Origin: Ruegeria sp. Ofav3-42
Lineage (GTDB): Bacteria; Pseudomonadota; Alphaproteobacteria; Rhodobacterales; Rhodobacteraceae
DNA: 64,000 nucleotides
NCBI RefSeq assembly: GCF_022347725.1
Contig: NZ_JAKRGB010000018.1
Location: 1-64,000, forward strand
Direction: 5' to 3'
Part shown: one piece after another, positions 27,732 through 37,439 of the stretch
How the letters are laid out: the number at the start of each line of letters is the position of its first letter
How positions within the stretch are numbered: position 1 is the stretch's first letter
Made by a program: the position numbers and the translations under genes
The notes under the pieces: model-generated
What the model was told of the DNA's origin: nothing
The model's input: the letters and a program-made list of their open reading frames with translations, nothing else
The model's database searches: none

Positions 27732-28532
27732 ATGAACCGGCTTATAAATCCGGCAAACCGCGTGGGGTGCATCGCCTGAAGCACCGCAGCACTGCGCATT
27801 GGTGCCGCGCTTGTGTCATTGGCATTGCCGGCCGGTACAGCCCACGCGAACGACGTCGCTTTCAAAGTGGCCGACAGCGTTTCGGTCAAAGGAAAGGACA
27901 TCCCCTACTCGCTCTACCTCTCGCTCAGCGACGTGTCTGACGCCCCGACTTGGGGTTGAGGCGTTTTTAGGCCTCGGAGCGCTGCAAAAGAGCGCGCCGT
28001 GGATCTTTTCGAACGTTCTTAAAGAATCCTGCAAACAAAGATTTGCTTTGGCAGTTACCGAGACGGCTGCAGAGGGCGATGCCCTGACTGTCGACGGATA
28101 GGTTCAGGCCAAATTTCATGCGTGTGACACCGACGATCCCAAAGTGCCTACCGGGGTGTCCTGCTGTTCGGCCACAACGTTGATGTCGTGGGCAAAGCAG
28201 GCGCAGACGCCAAGGGGAATTGCATCCTCTTGCGTCTGGAGGGCGTCGAACTGGACTTGCAGGAATTTGCTGGCACCGTTTCCGATTGGATCGGTATCAC
28301 CGACAAAGCGCGCGCGCTCATTCTGGAAAAAGGCGGCGAGGTTTTGGCCGAGAACCCGATTTGCCCGGAACTAGCCGGGCTTGATCCCAATTTTTCGTCC
28401 GGCGGGATACGGGAAATCGGCGAGGGCGGCATCGGGGCCGCACTGAGCGGGTCGGTCGATACCAGTTCGACCACACTTTTAGAGCTTGTTGCGTTGCTGC
28501 AGGACAAACGTGGGCTGGGGATCATCAAATGA
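27732..28532 (+). pseudogene. Decayed exported-protein gene, first tandem copy
   Basis: The ATG at 27732 opens a leader interrupted by TGA at 27777-27779. The frame continues as ALRIGAALVSLALPAGTAHA, an evident signal peptide, and then DVAFKVADSV. Near 27945-27957 the reading frame shifts by +1 (RLGVEAFLGLGALQ). TAG stops it at 28099-28101, and a second shift before about 28145 restores the original frame up to SSGGIREIGEGGIGAALSGS and the stop at 28532. Each segment aligns with the next gene. Two in-frame stops and two compensating indels mean it cannot make the full protein. Confidence 0.85.
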
Positions 28533-29290
28533 AGAACCGCTTGGTCCCGTTGATCTGCGCGCTTTTGTCGGTGGGCTCGGTCGCGGGCGCAAAAGACGTC
28601 ACGCTGGACTTTCTTTAGTCCTTCACTTTGCAGGACACCGAAGCGCCCTACCAATTGACCCTGACATTGACGGATCAGACCCCTACCCGTATCGGCGTCA
28701 ACGCTTTGTTAGATTTGAGCAATATCCAGGCGGCTTTACCTGAAGCCCTCGCGGATACCAGTTTCACGGACGGGTGCAATGTTGAGATCGCCTTGGACAC
28801 CGTCGATGCAGTGGCGGATGGTCAGGAAATCTCGATACAGGGACGGTTTGAAATGGACACGTTCAAGTGCGACCGGGCACTTGGCCAGACGCCCGAGCGG
28901 CAGGAAAAAACCGCCACATATGCTTTGTCCTTTTCCACCTCAGCTTCCGCCATCGTGAAGGATCAGTGTGTGTTTTTCAAACTGTCGAATTTGGATCTGA
29001 CCCTCGCGGATCAAAATCTGGTCTCAGATGACGTAAAGATAATTCTGCAGGATGCCCGTGCCATCTTTCTGAAAGCCGGCGATGCAATTCTGAGAAAAAC
29101 ACCGGTCTGCCCGAAAACACCGCCCGAGTTGGCATCCTTGTCCCCTAAATATGATAGCGGCGGCACGGTGGAAATCGGCAACGGCGGCATTGGAGTCGCG
29201 CTAACCGGTTCAATCGATGTCAGCACCAAGACCATCGTAAGCGTTTTGAAGGTTCTACAGAGCGAAGGGGTGCTGCCACCCGCCCGCTAG
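28529..29290 (+). pseudogene. Tandem paralogue of the preceding gene with an in-frame amber codon
   Basis: The ATG at 28529 overlaps the previous stop (ATGA). The leader MKNRLVPLICALLSVGSVAG and DVTLDFL are followed by TAG at 28616-28618 (codon 30). The frame then stays open for about 220 residues, including TPTRIGVNALLDLSNIQAAL, CVFFKLSNLDLTLADQNLV and DSGGTVEIGNGGIGVALTGS. Because the stop separates signal peptide from body, export is lost unless suppressed. Four Cys in the body could pair in the periplasm. The function of the family is unknown; the neighbour is a multicopper oxidase. Confidence 0.78.
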
Positions 29291-29973
29291 TTCGCTGCGT
29301 CCAACCGGGCCAACATAGCCTTGGCAGCGGCCTGTTCAGCCTGACGTTTGGACCCGGCCGTCGCCTGCGCTTCGGTGCCATCCTGTAGGCGCGCGGCAAT
29401 GGTGAAGACCGGAGCATGGTCGGGACCGCTGCGCTTGATCTCAACATATGACGGCGGTTTCTGCCCCCGCGCCTGCGCCCATTCCTGAAGCGAGGTCTTG
29501 GCGTCGCGCGCGTCGGCCTCGACGTTGTGAACGCGATCGCCCCACAAGCGCAGGATTACGTCGCGTGCGGCCTCAAAACCTGCATCGCGATAAACTGCGG
29601 CGATCACCGCCTCCATCGCGTCACCAAGCAAAGCCTGCTTGCGGCGACCACCCGATAACATCTCGGACCGACCCAGTTTCAGCACCGCGCCCAGATCGAT
29701 CTGGCGGGCCACATCGGCACACGCCTCTTTGCGGACCAGCGCATTGAAACGAGGCGCAAGCTGCCCTTCCGAGGCTTTCTTGTCGGCCTCTAGCAGTGCA
29801 GTGGCCATGACTAGCCCCAACACACGGTCGCCCAAAAACTCCAGCCGCTGGTTATCAGGGCGTGTCGACGACGACACCGAACCATGGGTCAACGCGCGGA
29901 CCAGCAACTCGGGTTTGGCAAATTCATACCCAAGCCGCTGCTGGAACGCTTTTGTTTCGGACGATAGTTTCAA
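29287..29973 (-). CDS. rnc: Ribonuclease III
   Basis: This 228-residue dsRNA endonuclease processes rRNA. The signature [16 protein letters not shown] lies near residue 43, with a second acidic pair in [14 protein letters not shown]. The C-terminal dsRNA-binding domain has [16 protein letters not shown]. Its start overlaps the lepB stop by 4 bp. Its stop overlaps the stop of the degraded paralogue by 4 bp, which marks one edge of the inserted block. Confidence 0.96.
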   Translation of the reverse strand: MKLSSETKAFQQRLGYEFAKPELLVRALTHGSVSSSTRPDNQRLEFLGDRVLGLVMATALLEADKKASEGQLAPRFNALVRKEACADVARQIDLGAVLKLGRSEMLSGGRRKQALLGDAMEAVIAAVYRDAGFEAARDVILRLWGDRVHNVEADARDAKTSLQEWAQARGQKPPSYVEIKRSGPDHAPVFTIAARLQDGTEAQATAGSKRQAEQAAAKAMLARLDAAN

Positions 29974-30809
29974 TTGACCGCCTTAAAGAAACGGTCGCCA
30001 CGCCATGTCCAGAAGAACAGCATCGACCGGCCTGCGGACGAGAACAGAATGCGGTCTGCCCGCCCGATCAGGCCTTCGTAGGGCACATAGCCTACGCCAC
30101 CTGCAGATTGCGGCAGGCGGCTGTCGCTGGAATTGTCGCGGTTGTCACCCATAAAGAAATAGTGGCCTTCGGGCACGGTATAGATGCCTGTGTTGTCCGA
30201 CGCCTGATTGCCGATGTTCAGAACTTCGTAGGACACACCATTCGGCAGGGTTTCGATCATGCGCGACTTTTCACATACGCCGCCAAAGCCAACCGGACCG
30301 TTTTCGCAACGCGGGCGCAGCCCCTGCGATCCTTGCGGAGCGGCCACCTCGGTGAACACACCATCGGGTTTTTGCGGTACCGGAGTTCCATTCAGGATAA
30401 TCTGGCCTTCGCGTATCTGAATGCGGTCTCCGGGCAGGCCGATCAAGCGCTTGATGTAATCCCGACCGCTGACCGGATGACGGAACACAATGACGTCACC
30501 GCGTTCCGGTTCGCCCCCCCAGATACGGGTGTTATCGTCGCTCCGCATCCAGCCGCAGATATCTTCTGCGTCAATGTTCAGACCAACGCTTGGGATGATC
30601 ACGCTGGGACAGGACGCATAGGAATAGCCATAAGACATCTTGTTGACGAACAGGAAGTCCCCGATCAACAGGGTGGGCTTCATTGAGCCGGATGGAATCC
30701 AGAAAGGCTGAAACAGGATCGTACGGAATACGCCCGCGATCAGCAGGGCATAGACGATGGTTTTGATCGTCTCCCAGACGCCGCTACCTGTTTTGGTTTC
30801 CTCGGCCAT
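29970..30809 (-). CDS. lepB: Signal peptidase I
   Basis: This 279-residue membrane protease has one N-terminal helix (about 15-35). The nucleophile is the Ser in [20 protein letters not shown], and the general-base Lys lies in [16 protein letters not shown]. The signatures [11 protein letters not shown] and [15 protein letters not shown] follow. It removes leader peptides of Sec and Tat substrates. It lies between acpS and rnc, the standard order in the order Rhodobacterales. Confidence 0.95.
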   Translation of the reverse strand: MAEETKTGSGVWETIKTIVYALLIAGVFRTILFQPFWIPSGSMKPTLLIGDFLFVNKMSYGYSYASCPSVIIPSVGLNIDAEDICGWMRSDDNTRIWGGEPERGDVIVFRHPVSGRDYIKRLIGLPGDRIQIREGQIILNGTPVPQKPDGVFTEVAAPQGSQGLRPRCENGPVGFGGVCEKSRMIETLPNGVSYEVLNIGNQASDNTGIYTVPEGHYFFMGDNRDNSSDSRLPQSAGGVGYVPYEGLIGRADRILFSSAGRSMLFFWTWRGDRFFKAVN

Positions 30810-30866
30810 ACTGCTCTCCGGTCGTTAGTTCGTTGGGGTGCTACATGCGGGTCAGGTGGGGGCAAG

Positions 30867-31286
30867 TCAAGGCTGCGCGGGCGCATCGTGAAGCGGGCGC
30901 GCCTCGATCACGACAAAGGCTTGGGCCCAGGGGTGATCGTCGGTCAAGGTGACATGGATGATCGCCTCATGCCCTTCGGGCGTCATCTCTTTCAACCGTT
31001 CCGCCGCCCAACCCGTGACATGCATCACCGGTTGGCCGGTCTTCAGATTGGTAACGGCCATGTCCTTCCAGGCAATCCCCATGCGCAGACCGGTACCCAA
31101 CGCCTTGGAACACGCCTCTTTCGCGGCCCAGCGTTTGGCATAAGTGCCTGCGGTGTCGTGGCGCAGTTCGGCCTTGCGCTGTTCGGTGTCAGTGAACACA
31201 CGGTTGCGAAAACGGTCCCCGAACCGATCCAGCGTGCCCTGAATGCGGTCGATATTCGCGAGGTCTGTGCCAATGCCCAGGATCAT
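30867..31286 (-). CDS. acpS: Holo-[acyl-carrier-protein] synthase
   Basis: This 139-residue enzyme transfers 4'-phosphopantetheine from CoA to [23 protein letters not shown] opens the protein, and the Mg-binding block [16 protein letters not shown] lies at about 52-67. The start overlaps the stop of the LysE-type gene by 4 bp. A 57-bp gap follows before lepB. Confidence 0.94.
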   Translation of the reverse strand: MILGIGTDLANIDRIQGTLDRFGDRFRNRVFTDTEQRKAELRHDTAGTYAKRWAAKEACSKALGTGLRMGIAWKDMAVTNLKTGQPVMHVTGWAAERLKEMTPEGHEAIIHVTLTDDHPWAQAFVVIEARPLHDAPAQP

Positions 31287-31906
31287 GAGAGCCGAACCGT
31301 CAAAATTTTGTAACTCGCCAGCCCAAAGAAACCTGCAAACGCAAAGTCGAACCAGCGGCGGGCGCGACGGTAGGCGCTGACCATGCGCTGTGATGAAAAC
31401 AAAAACGCATAGCCAATGAAAATCATCAAGGAGCCCGCGTAGAGCAAGCAGAAGTAGCCGAGCAACATCGCAAGGCTCGCGTCATTCGGTGCGACAATGG
31501 CGTAGATGGACCCCCAGCTCAGGATCGCCTTTGGATTGGTCAGATGAATGGCCGCGCCTTTGGCGAAGATGGTGGGTAGCGAGCCGGTAACAGGTTTGCC
31601 CAGGGCAACCTCGTCCGAGGTCATCGCCCGTCGCAGAGCTTTGAACGCGAGCCAGCCCAGATAAGCTACACCGACGTAGCGGATCACCTCGAACACCCAC
31701 ACGTTGGCCAGCATAATCGCCGACAGCCCCAGCGCGGCAGCGATGCCCCAAGCGGCGGAACCCGCGCAGATGCCCAGCGCAAAAACCAATCCTGCCTTGC
31801 GGCCTTCGTTCATCGCGGTGCCCGCAATCCCCATCGTCGCCGGTCCGGGAGAGCCCCCGGCCATCAGCCAGGCAAACCAGATGGCGACGAAACCGGGCGT
31901 TATCAT
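31283..31906 (-). CDS. LysE-family translocator
   Basis: This 207-residue inner-membrane protein has about six helices. The LysE/RhtB hallmark is the N-terminal [13 protein letters not shown] with a conserved Gly-Pro, followed by [18 protein letters not shown]. It probably exports an amino acid or similar small molecule. It overlaps both flanking genes (pdxJ and acpS) by 4 bp, so it is fully embedded in the housekeeping operon. Confidence 0.88.
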   Translation of the reverse strand: MITPGFVAIWFAWLMAGGSPGPATMGIAGTAMNEGRKAGLVFALGICAGSAAWGIAAALGLSAIMLANVWVFEVIRYVGVAYLGWLAFKALRRAMTSDEVALGKPVTGSLPTIFAKGAAIHLTNPKAILSWGSIYAIVAPNDASLAMLLGYFCLLYAGSLMIFIGYAFLFSSQRMVSAYRRARRWFDFAFAGFFGLASYKILTVRLS

Positions 31907-32649
31907 GCCCGCGCCTCATCCATCATCCGGCGCATTTCCTTGATCGCGGGCGTGAGGCCGCGGAAGATCGCTTCACCGATCAGAAAATGGCCGATGTTCA
32001 ATTCACGGACCTCAGGAAAGGCCGCGACCGGCTGAACCGTGTCGTAAGTCAGGCCGTGGCCTGCGTGGACCTCAAGGCCCAGCGAATGGGCAAAGGCGGA
32101 CATCTCGCGCAGGGCTTCCAGCTCGCGCGCGGCGTCGTCCATGCGACCTTCGGCGTGGAAATCGCAATAGGCGCCGGTATGCAGTTCGATCACTTCAGCG
32201 CCGATGCGATGCGCGGCTTCGATCTGACGTTGATCGGCGGCGATGAAAATCGACACACGGCAGCCGGCGTCGCGCAGGGGTGCGATGAAATGGGCCAGCT
32301 TGTTTTCCTCGCGCGCGACCTCCAGTCCACCTTCGGTCGTGCGCTCTTCACGTTTTTCGGGCACGATGCAGACCGCGTGCGGTTTGTGGCGCAAGGCGAT
32401 TTGCTGCATCTCTGGGGTCGCTGCCATCTCAAAATTCAGAGGCACCGAAAGCACCTCCATCAGCCCGTCGATATCAGCGTCCGAGATGTGGCGGCGGTCT
32501 TCCCGCAGATGTGCTGTAATGCCGTCGGCCCCGGCCTCCTCAGCCAGTTTGGCGGCCCGCAGCGGGTCGGGATAGGCCCCGCCGCGTGCGTTACGCACGG
32601 TCGCCACGTGATCGATATTCACGCCCAAACGCAAGTGGTTGTCAGACAT
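31903..32649 (-). CDS. pdxJ: Pyridoxine 5'-phosphate synthase
   Basis: This 248-residue TIM barrel condenses 1-deoxyxylulose 5-phosphate with 3-amino-2-oxopropyl phosphate. [17 protein letters not shown] is at the N-terminus, [15 protein letters not shown] contains catalytic residues, and the C-terminal part has [10 protein letters not shown] and [15 protein letters not shown]. It overlaps the DUF2062 gene by 8 bp and the LysE gene by 4 bp. Confidence 0.96.
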   Translation of the reverse strand: MSDNHLRLGVNIDHVATVRNARGGAYPDPLRAAKLAEEAGADGITAHLREDRRHISDADIDGLMEVLSVPLNFEMAATPEMQQIALRHKPHAVCIVPEKREERTTEGGLEVAREENKLAHFIAPLRDAGCRVSIFIAADQRQIEAAHRIGAEVIELHTGAYCDFHAEGRMDDAARELEALREMSAFAHSLGLEVHAGHGLTYDTVQPVAAFPEVRELNIGHFLIGEAIFRGLTPAIKEMRRMMDEARA

Positions 32650-33340
32650 CGCTCGAATCCTTCTTAAGCCCTTGAGCCGAGCCTAGGGTATTCGTCTGCG
32701 GAACGGCAGGATTTGTTTCGGCCAAGCGTTTGATTTCTTCAAACTTTGCCTTGATCTTGTCGCGGCGACGCTGCTGATAGGTGCGGATCAGCGGCAGGCT
32801 GAGGTAGTAACAGATCGCCCCCGCGAGCAAACCGGGCAGTATGCCGCCGATCAGGTAGGGAAAGAACACCTCGTCATAAAACACGTCCAACCCGTGCCAA
32901 TCGGCAACGCGGTCGGTGAAAAGGGCAAAGAAGTTGTTCTTGAGATCACCCAGCGCGTCGACGAAGTTATCCATCAGGCCCTTGGTTTCTTCCTTTTCGA
33001 AACTGTCACCCAAAAGGAAATGCCCGGTCTGCAGGCAAACAACGCCAATCGGAACATAGGTCAGCGGATTGCCAAAGAACGTGCCGCTGAGCGCGGCCAG
33101 TATGTTGCCATTAATCAGGCGCGCAAAAATCGCGGCGAAAAGAAAATGCAGGCCGTAGAATGGCGTAAAGGCCGTAAACACCCCTGCGCCGACCCCGCGT
33201 GCAATGCGCTCGGGGGAATCCGGCAACCTGCGAACGCGGTGTTTGACGTAGTGAAAGGCACGCGTCCATCCCCCCCTGGGATAGACGAATTCAGACGCGA
33301 TCTGGACAGGCGAGCGTCGATCTCGGCGCTTGAAAACCAC
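32642..33340 (-). CDS. DUF2062-domain membrane protein
   Basis: This 232-residue protein has the core [18 protein letters not shown] and [14 protein letters not shown] typical of DUF2062, with two or three helices and a basic coiled C-terminal tail. Function unknown. GTG at 33340 is the most likely start; an AGGGGTG stretch lies before it. The gene sits between rsh and pdxJ and is co-transcribed. Confidence 0.8.
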   Translation of the reverse strand: MVFKRRDRRSPVQIASEFVYPRGGWTRAFHYVKHRVRRLPDSPERIARGVGAGVFTAFTPFYGLHFLFAAIFARLINGNILAALSGTFFGNPLTYVPIGVVCLQTGHFLLGDSFEKEETKGLMDNFVDALGDLKNNFFALFTDRVADWHGLDVFYDEVFFPYLIGGILPGLLAGAICYYLSLPLIRTYQQRRRDKIKAKFEEIKRLAETNPAVPQTNTLGSAQGLKKDSSDV

Positions 33341-33356
33341 TCCTGATCACCCCTTC

Positions 33357-35489
33357 TCAGCCGGCCGCAACTGCGGTTTTGGTCCTGTCCCTATAGCGTT
33401 CGACCGCGGCAACGTCGCTTTCAGCCTCAAGCATCAGCATCAGCGAATGCAGCTGTTCCAGGTCGCGCAGTTCGACACTGACCAGAAGGCGGTAAAAATC
33501 CGGTTTGCGGTCTACGAATTCCAGGTTCGAAATATTGGCCTTTTTCTCGCCGATCAATGTGCAAATGCGCCCCAGCACCCCAGCGTCATTGCCAATGGTG
33601 ACGTCCAGGGTAGCCCCATAAACGGCCGGGTGCGTGCCCGAGTGCCAATGCAGATCGACCCAGCGTTCGGGTTCGCTTTCGAACTCGGACAAGCGATCAC
33701 AGTCGATCGCATGTACAACAACGCCTTTGCCGCGATAGGTGATGCCAACGATGCGTTCGCCCGGCAGAGGCTGACAACACGGGGCACGGTCGAATTTCTG
33801 CCCAGGTTCAAGGCCGATCACCGCGCGGCGCGGGGAAATGGCATCGCCGTCATCTTGCGTCAGTTCAGGGTAGACCGCACTGACCACGTCATGCGCCGTC
33901 AGTTCCGCACTGCCCAGTCGGGCCAGCAATTCGTGCCGGTCTTTCAAACGCAGGTGTTTGGCGGCCGTATCCAGCGCCTTTTCGGTGGCCTTGCGTCCGA
34001 CATGCTCAAACCCAGAGCGCGCAAGTTCCTTGCCCAGCTTGATAAACCGCTCGCGATCGACCTCGCGCAAGGCGCGCCGGATGGCGGTCCGCGCCTTGCC
34101 GGTGACGGCGATCTCAAGCCACGTGACCTGCGGCGTCTGGCCATCGGCAGTGATGATGTCCACCGACTGACCATTCTTGATCCGGGTCCACAGCGGAACA
34201 CGGATTCCGTCCACCTTGGCCCCGACGCAAGCGTGACCAATGCGCGTGTGGATCGCATAGGCGAAGTCAATCGGCGTCGCCCCGCGCGGCAGTTTCACCA
34301 CATCACCCTTGGGCGTGAAGCAGAACACCTGGTCCGAATACATCTCCAGCTTAACGGCTTCGAGGAAATCTTCGTGATCGTCCTCGCTGTCGAACTGTTC
34401 CGTCAGGTTCGCAATCCACTTGGCCGGGTCAACCGCAAAGGGGTTTTCCGAGCGGACACCGTCGCGATAGGACCAGTGCGCCGCGACACCGGTTTCGGCC
34501 ACGTCGTGCATCTGGCGGGTGCGGATTTGCACCTCGACCCTCTTACCGTCGCGCCCCGAGACCGTCGTATGGATCGAGCGATACCCGTTCGATTTCGGCT
34601 GGCTGATGTAATCCTTGAACCGACCCGGCACCGCGCGCCAGCGCTGATGGATTGCCCCGAGCGTACGGTAACAATCTTCTTCAGATTGCGTGATGATGCG
34701 AAAGCCGTAGATGTCGGACAGGCGTGAAAAGCCCTGATCCTTTTCCTGCATCTTGCGCCAGATCGAATAAGGTTTCTTGGCGCGGCCGAATACTTCGGCT
34801 TCGATACCCGCCTTTTCCAATTCATGGCGCATATCACCGGTAATCCTGTGGATCACATCTCCGGTTTCGCGCTGAAGGGTGATGAAGCGGCGTATGATCG
34901 ACTGGCGCCCTTCGGGGTTCAGAACGCGGAAGGCGAGGTCTTCAAGCTCTTCCCGCATCCACTGCATACCCATGCGGCCTGCAAGCGGCGCGTAGATATC
35001 CATCGTCTCGCGCGCTTTGACGACCTGCTTTTCCGGCCGCATAGCTTTGATCGTGCGCATGTTGTGCAAGCGGTCGGCAAGCTTGACCAGAATGACGCGC
35101 AGGTCCTTGGACATGGCCATGAACAGCTTGCGGAAATTCTCGGCCTGTTTGGTTTCACGGCTGGACAGCTGCAGGTTGGTCAGCTTGGTGACACCGTCGA
35201 CCAGCTTGGCGACCTCTTCCCCGAACAACTCGGACACCTTGCCGTAGTTGGCTTTGGTGTCTTCGATCGTGTCGTGCAGCAGGGCCGTGATAATCGTCGC
35301 GTCATCCAAACGCTGTTCCGTCAGGATGGCGGCAACGGCAACGGGATGAGTGAAATAGGGCTCGCCGGAATGGCGGAACTGACCGTCGTGCATCTGCTTG
35401 CCGAACTCATAGGCCCGGGCGATGCGGTCAGCATTTGTCTTTGGGTTGTAGTTGCGGACCAGCGCAATCAGGTCGTCTGCAGAAATCAT
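33357..35489 (-). CDS. Bifunctional (p)ppGpp synthetase/hydrolase
   Basis: This 710-residue RelA/SpoT homologue carries out the stringent response. The hydrolase HD domain is intact (TALLHDTIEDT and LADRLHNMRTIKAM), and so is the synthetase (DIYGFRIITQSEEDCYRTLG and KSNGYRSIHTTV). Then come the TGS domain (FCFTPKGDVVKLPRGATPID) and a C-terminal ACT domain. As the only long RSH in this operon it is likely the single Rsh of the cell. It is co-transcribed with rpoZ, whose product affects ppGpp binding by RNA polymerase. Confidence 0.96.
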   Translation of the reverse strand: MISADDLIALVRNYNPKTNADRIARAYEFGKQMHDGQFRHSGEPYFTHPVAVAAILTEQRLDDATIITALLHDTIEDTKANYGKVSELFGEEVAKLVDGVTKLTNLQLSSRETKQAENFRKLFMAMSKDLRVILVKLADRLHNMRTIKAMRPEKQVVKARETMDIYAPLAGRMGMQWMREELEDLAFRVLNPEGRQSIIRRFITLQRETGDVIHRITGDMRHELEKAGIEAEVFGRAKKPYSIWRKMQEKDQGFSRLSDIYGFRIITQSEEDCYRTLGAIHQRWRAVPGRFKDYISQPKSNGYRSIHTTVSGRDGKRVEVQIRTRQMHDVAETGVAAHWSYRDGVRSENPFAVDPAKWIANLTEQFDSEDDHEDFLEAVKLEMYSDQVFCFTPKGDVVKLPRGATPIDFAYAIHTRIGHACVGAKVDGIRVPLWTRIKNGQSVDIITADGQTPQVTWLEIAVTGKARTAIRRALREVDRERFIKLGKELARSGFEHVGRKATEKALDTAAKHLRLKDRHELLARLGSAELTAHDVVSAVYPELTQDDGDAISPRRAVIGLEPGQKFDRAPCCQPLPGERIVGITYRGKGVVVHAIDCDRLSEFESEPERWVDLHWHSGTHPAVYGATLDVTIGNDAGVLGRICTLIGEKKANISNLEFVDRKPDFYRLLVSVELRDLEQLHSLMLMLEAESDVAAVERYRDRTKTAVAAG

Positions 35490-35515
35490 CCGGTCCGCAC
35501 CTTCATCTTTGGGGA

Positions 35516-35869
35516 TTACCCCTGGCCTTGAGCCTCCATCAGAGCGCGCAGCAGCTTCTCTTCCGACATATCGTCATCCGCAGGCTTGTCGGATTCCGCC
35601 CCCATCAGCAGAGCCATCTGATCTTCTTCCGGCTCATCCACCTCGATCTGAGTCTGGTTGGCCTCGATCAGGCGCTCGCGCAGCTCATCAGCGCTTTGGG
35701 TTTCATCAGCGATTTCGCGCAGCGAAACGACAGGGTTTTTGTCGTTGTCACGGTCCACAGTGATCGCCGCACCGGCGGAAATCTCGCGCGCACGATGGGC
35801 GGCAAGCATCACCAGTTCAAACCGGTTAGGAACCTTGTCTACGCAATCTTCAACCGTCACGCGGGCCAT
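35516..35869 (-). CDS. rpoZ: RNA polymerase omega subunit
   Basis: This 117-residue omega subunit begins [20 protein letters not shown], then [18 protein letters not shown] and [12 protein letters not shown], the standard core. An acidic C-terminal tail extends it beyond the E. coli length. It assists RNA polymerase assembly and forms part of a ppGpp site. It lies 26 bp upstream of rsh and has a good promoter of its own. Confidence 0.95.
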   Translation of the reverse strand: MARVTVEDCVDKVPNRFELVMLAAHRAREISAGAAITVDRDNDKNPVVSLREIADETQSADELRERLIEANQTQIEVDEPEEDQMALLMGAESDKPADDDMSEEKLLRALMEAQGQG

Positions 35870-35909
35870 TGGGCGCTCTCCGTTACTGAATCCAAGTCAG
35901 GAAGGGGTT

Positions 35910-35938
35910 TATCTAAGGGCGAATCCCTGCCTTGACAA
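35910..35938 (-). promoter_or_regulatory. Sigma-70-like promoter of rpoZ-rsh
   Basis: On the minus strand TTGTCA (35933-35938) and TAGATA (35910-35915) are 17 bp apart, 40 bp before the rpoZ ATG. Confidence 0.55.
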
Positions 35939-35963
35939 GCAAGAAATGCTGCAAATGCACCAA

Positions 35964-36533
35964 TCACGCGGCCTTGACCGCCGCAATATCCCCCGCAGGA
36001 AGGTCGGCAAGCATTTCAGTCACCGTCCGGCCTAGCACCGGATGGCGCCAGTCGGGGGCAACATCGGCCATAGGAACCAGTACAAACGCCCGGTCCTGCA
36101 GACGCGGGTGCGGCAGGATCAACTGATCGGGTGCTTTTTGCGTCTGCTCCTCTGCCGGCAGGGTCAGCCAACGGTCAAACTCGGGGCGATCCGGCAGAAT
36201 CAGGTCGTCATAGCACACCAGATCCAGATCCAATGTGCGCATACCCCAGCGCTGCACTCTTTCGCGGCCGAACTCATGCTCAATCTGGTGAAGTAGATTC
36301 AGCAATTCGGGCGGTGTCCTGTCCGTTTCGATCAAAGCGGCGGCGTTCACATAGTCCGGCCCTGCCCCCACAGGAAAACAAGGGGTCTCGAAGAAGCGGC
36401 TGGTGGCGCGAATCACCACCCCTTGACGCAAAATCGCGTCAATAGCCCTTTGAAGTGTCACCTTGGGCCCATATTCTCTCAATTTGAGATTTGCGCCCAG
36501 CGCGATAACGGCTTCTGACATGATTTTGTGCAT
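35964..36533 (-). CDS. folK: 2-amino-4-hydroxy-6-hydroxymethyldihydropteridine diphosphokinase
   Basis: This 189-residue enzyme pyrophosphorylates the pterin in folate synthesis. GANLKLREYG, FETPCFPVGAGPDYVNAA and the ATP/Mg block RWGMRTLDLDLVCYDD are diagnostic, with LPHPRLQDRAFVLVPMADV after them. ATG at 36533 has AGGGAG upstream; MSEAVIALG at 36521 is the alternative. The 5' end abuts the promoter region of the divergent NYN gene. Confidence 0.94.
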   Translation of the reverse strand: MHKIMSEAVIALGANLKLREYGPKVTLQRAIDAILRQGVVIRATSRFFETPCFPVGAGPDYVNAAALIETDRTPPELLNLLHQIEHEFGRERVQRWGMRTLDLDLVCYDDLILPDRPEFDRWLTLPAEEQTQKAPDQLILPHPRLQDRAFVLVPMADVAPDWRHPVLGRTVTEMLADLPAGDIAAVKAA

Positions 36534-36674
36534 TCTACTCCCTATATTCGGCGAATTGCATGCTTGCGATACGTCCGAAATGGCCTAATTATAGTAGTAC
36601 CAGCGCGCCGCTTATTTCCAATACCCACTCACGTAACACCAAGGCGCTCTGTATTATACCGGAAGGACCTATTT

Positions 36675-37247
36675 ATGTTCTATAAAGACGAACGGCTAGC
36701 GCTGTTCATCGACGGCTCGAATCTTTATGCAGCCGCAAAGGCACTGGGGTTTGACATCGACTACAAATTGCTGCGCCAGGAATTCATGCGACGTGGCAAA
36801 ATGCTCAGAGCTTTTTACTACACAGCGCTATTGGAAAACGACGAGTATTCCCCGATCCGGCCCCTGGTTGACTGGCTGCACTACAACGGCTTCACCATGG
36901 TGACGAAACCGGCGAAGGAATACACCGACAGCATGGGGCGTCGGAAAGTCAAAGGAAACATGGACATCGAACTGACCGTCGACGCCATGGAGTTGGCGCC
37001 GCGCGTGGATCACATCGTGCTGTTCTCGGGCGATGGGGATTTCCGCCCGCTGATTGCCAGCCTGCAGCGTCAGGGCGTGCGTGTATCGGTAGTCTCGACC
37101 ATTCGCAGCCAGCCGCCGATGATCTCGGACGAGCTGCGCCGTCAGGCAGACAACTTCATCGAGCTTGAGGACCTGCGCGACGTGATCGGACGTCCTCCGC
37201 GCGAGGTACCGATGGAACCCCGCAGCGTCGCTGCAGGTGGGCAGTAA
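36675..37247 (+). CDS. NYN-domain (LabA/DUF88-type) putative RNase
   Basis: This 190-residue protein has the PIN-like NYN fold with its acidic cluster: LALFIDGSNLY, KGNMDIELTVDAM and LFSGDGDFRPLI. Such proteins are thought to be metal-dependent RNases. The ATG at 36675 follows GGAAGGA; a longer in-frame extension upstream is not family-like. It is followed by a strong terminator, so it is monocistronic. Confidence 0.88.
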   Translation: MFYKDERLALFIDGSNLYAAAKALGFDIDYKLLRQEFMRRGKMLRAFYYTALLENDEYSPIRPLVDWLHYNGFTMVTKPAKEYTDSMGRRKVKGNMDIELTVDAMELAPRVDHIVLFSGDGDFRPLIASLQRQGVRVSVVSTIRSQPPMISDELRRQADNFIELEDLRDVIGRPPREVPMEPRSVAAGGQ

Positions 37248-37281
37248 TACCCGGCCACTCACTTACCCGGGGGAAGAAATT

Positions 37282-37320
37282 GGCGCGGTCAGGCTTTATC
37301 TGCCTGACCGCGCCTCTTTA
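37282..37320 (+). terminator. Rho-independent terminator of the NYN gene
   Basis: GGCGCGGTCAGGC-TTTATCT-GCCTGACCGCGCC is a perfect 13-bp stem followed by TCTTTA, the strongest hairpin in the window. Confidence 0.88.
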
Positions 37321-37439
37321 ACTAAGGTCAGGTGCTGAAACACCTACTGGCTAGCACTGATTCATGTCAGATCAATGACGTCGTCCTGTCTGGACCATGA
37401 CCGGGAAAAGACTTACCTGTGGCCTATGGAGACCACGAC

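Noticed and set aside
28616-28618. TAG as pyrrolysine or programmed read-through
   Set aside because: No pyrrolysine genes are expected in this lineage, and the upstream paralogue shows ordinary decay.
33330-34727. 465-codon open frame opposite the (p)ppGpp synthetase
   Set aside because: It mirrors conserved rsh codons, is rich in Arg/His/Val as shadows are, and lacks a ribosome site.
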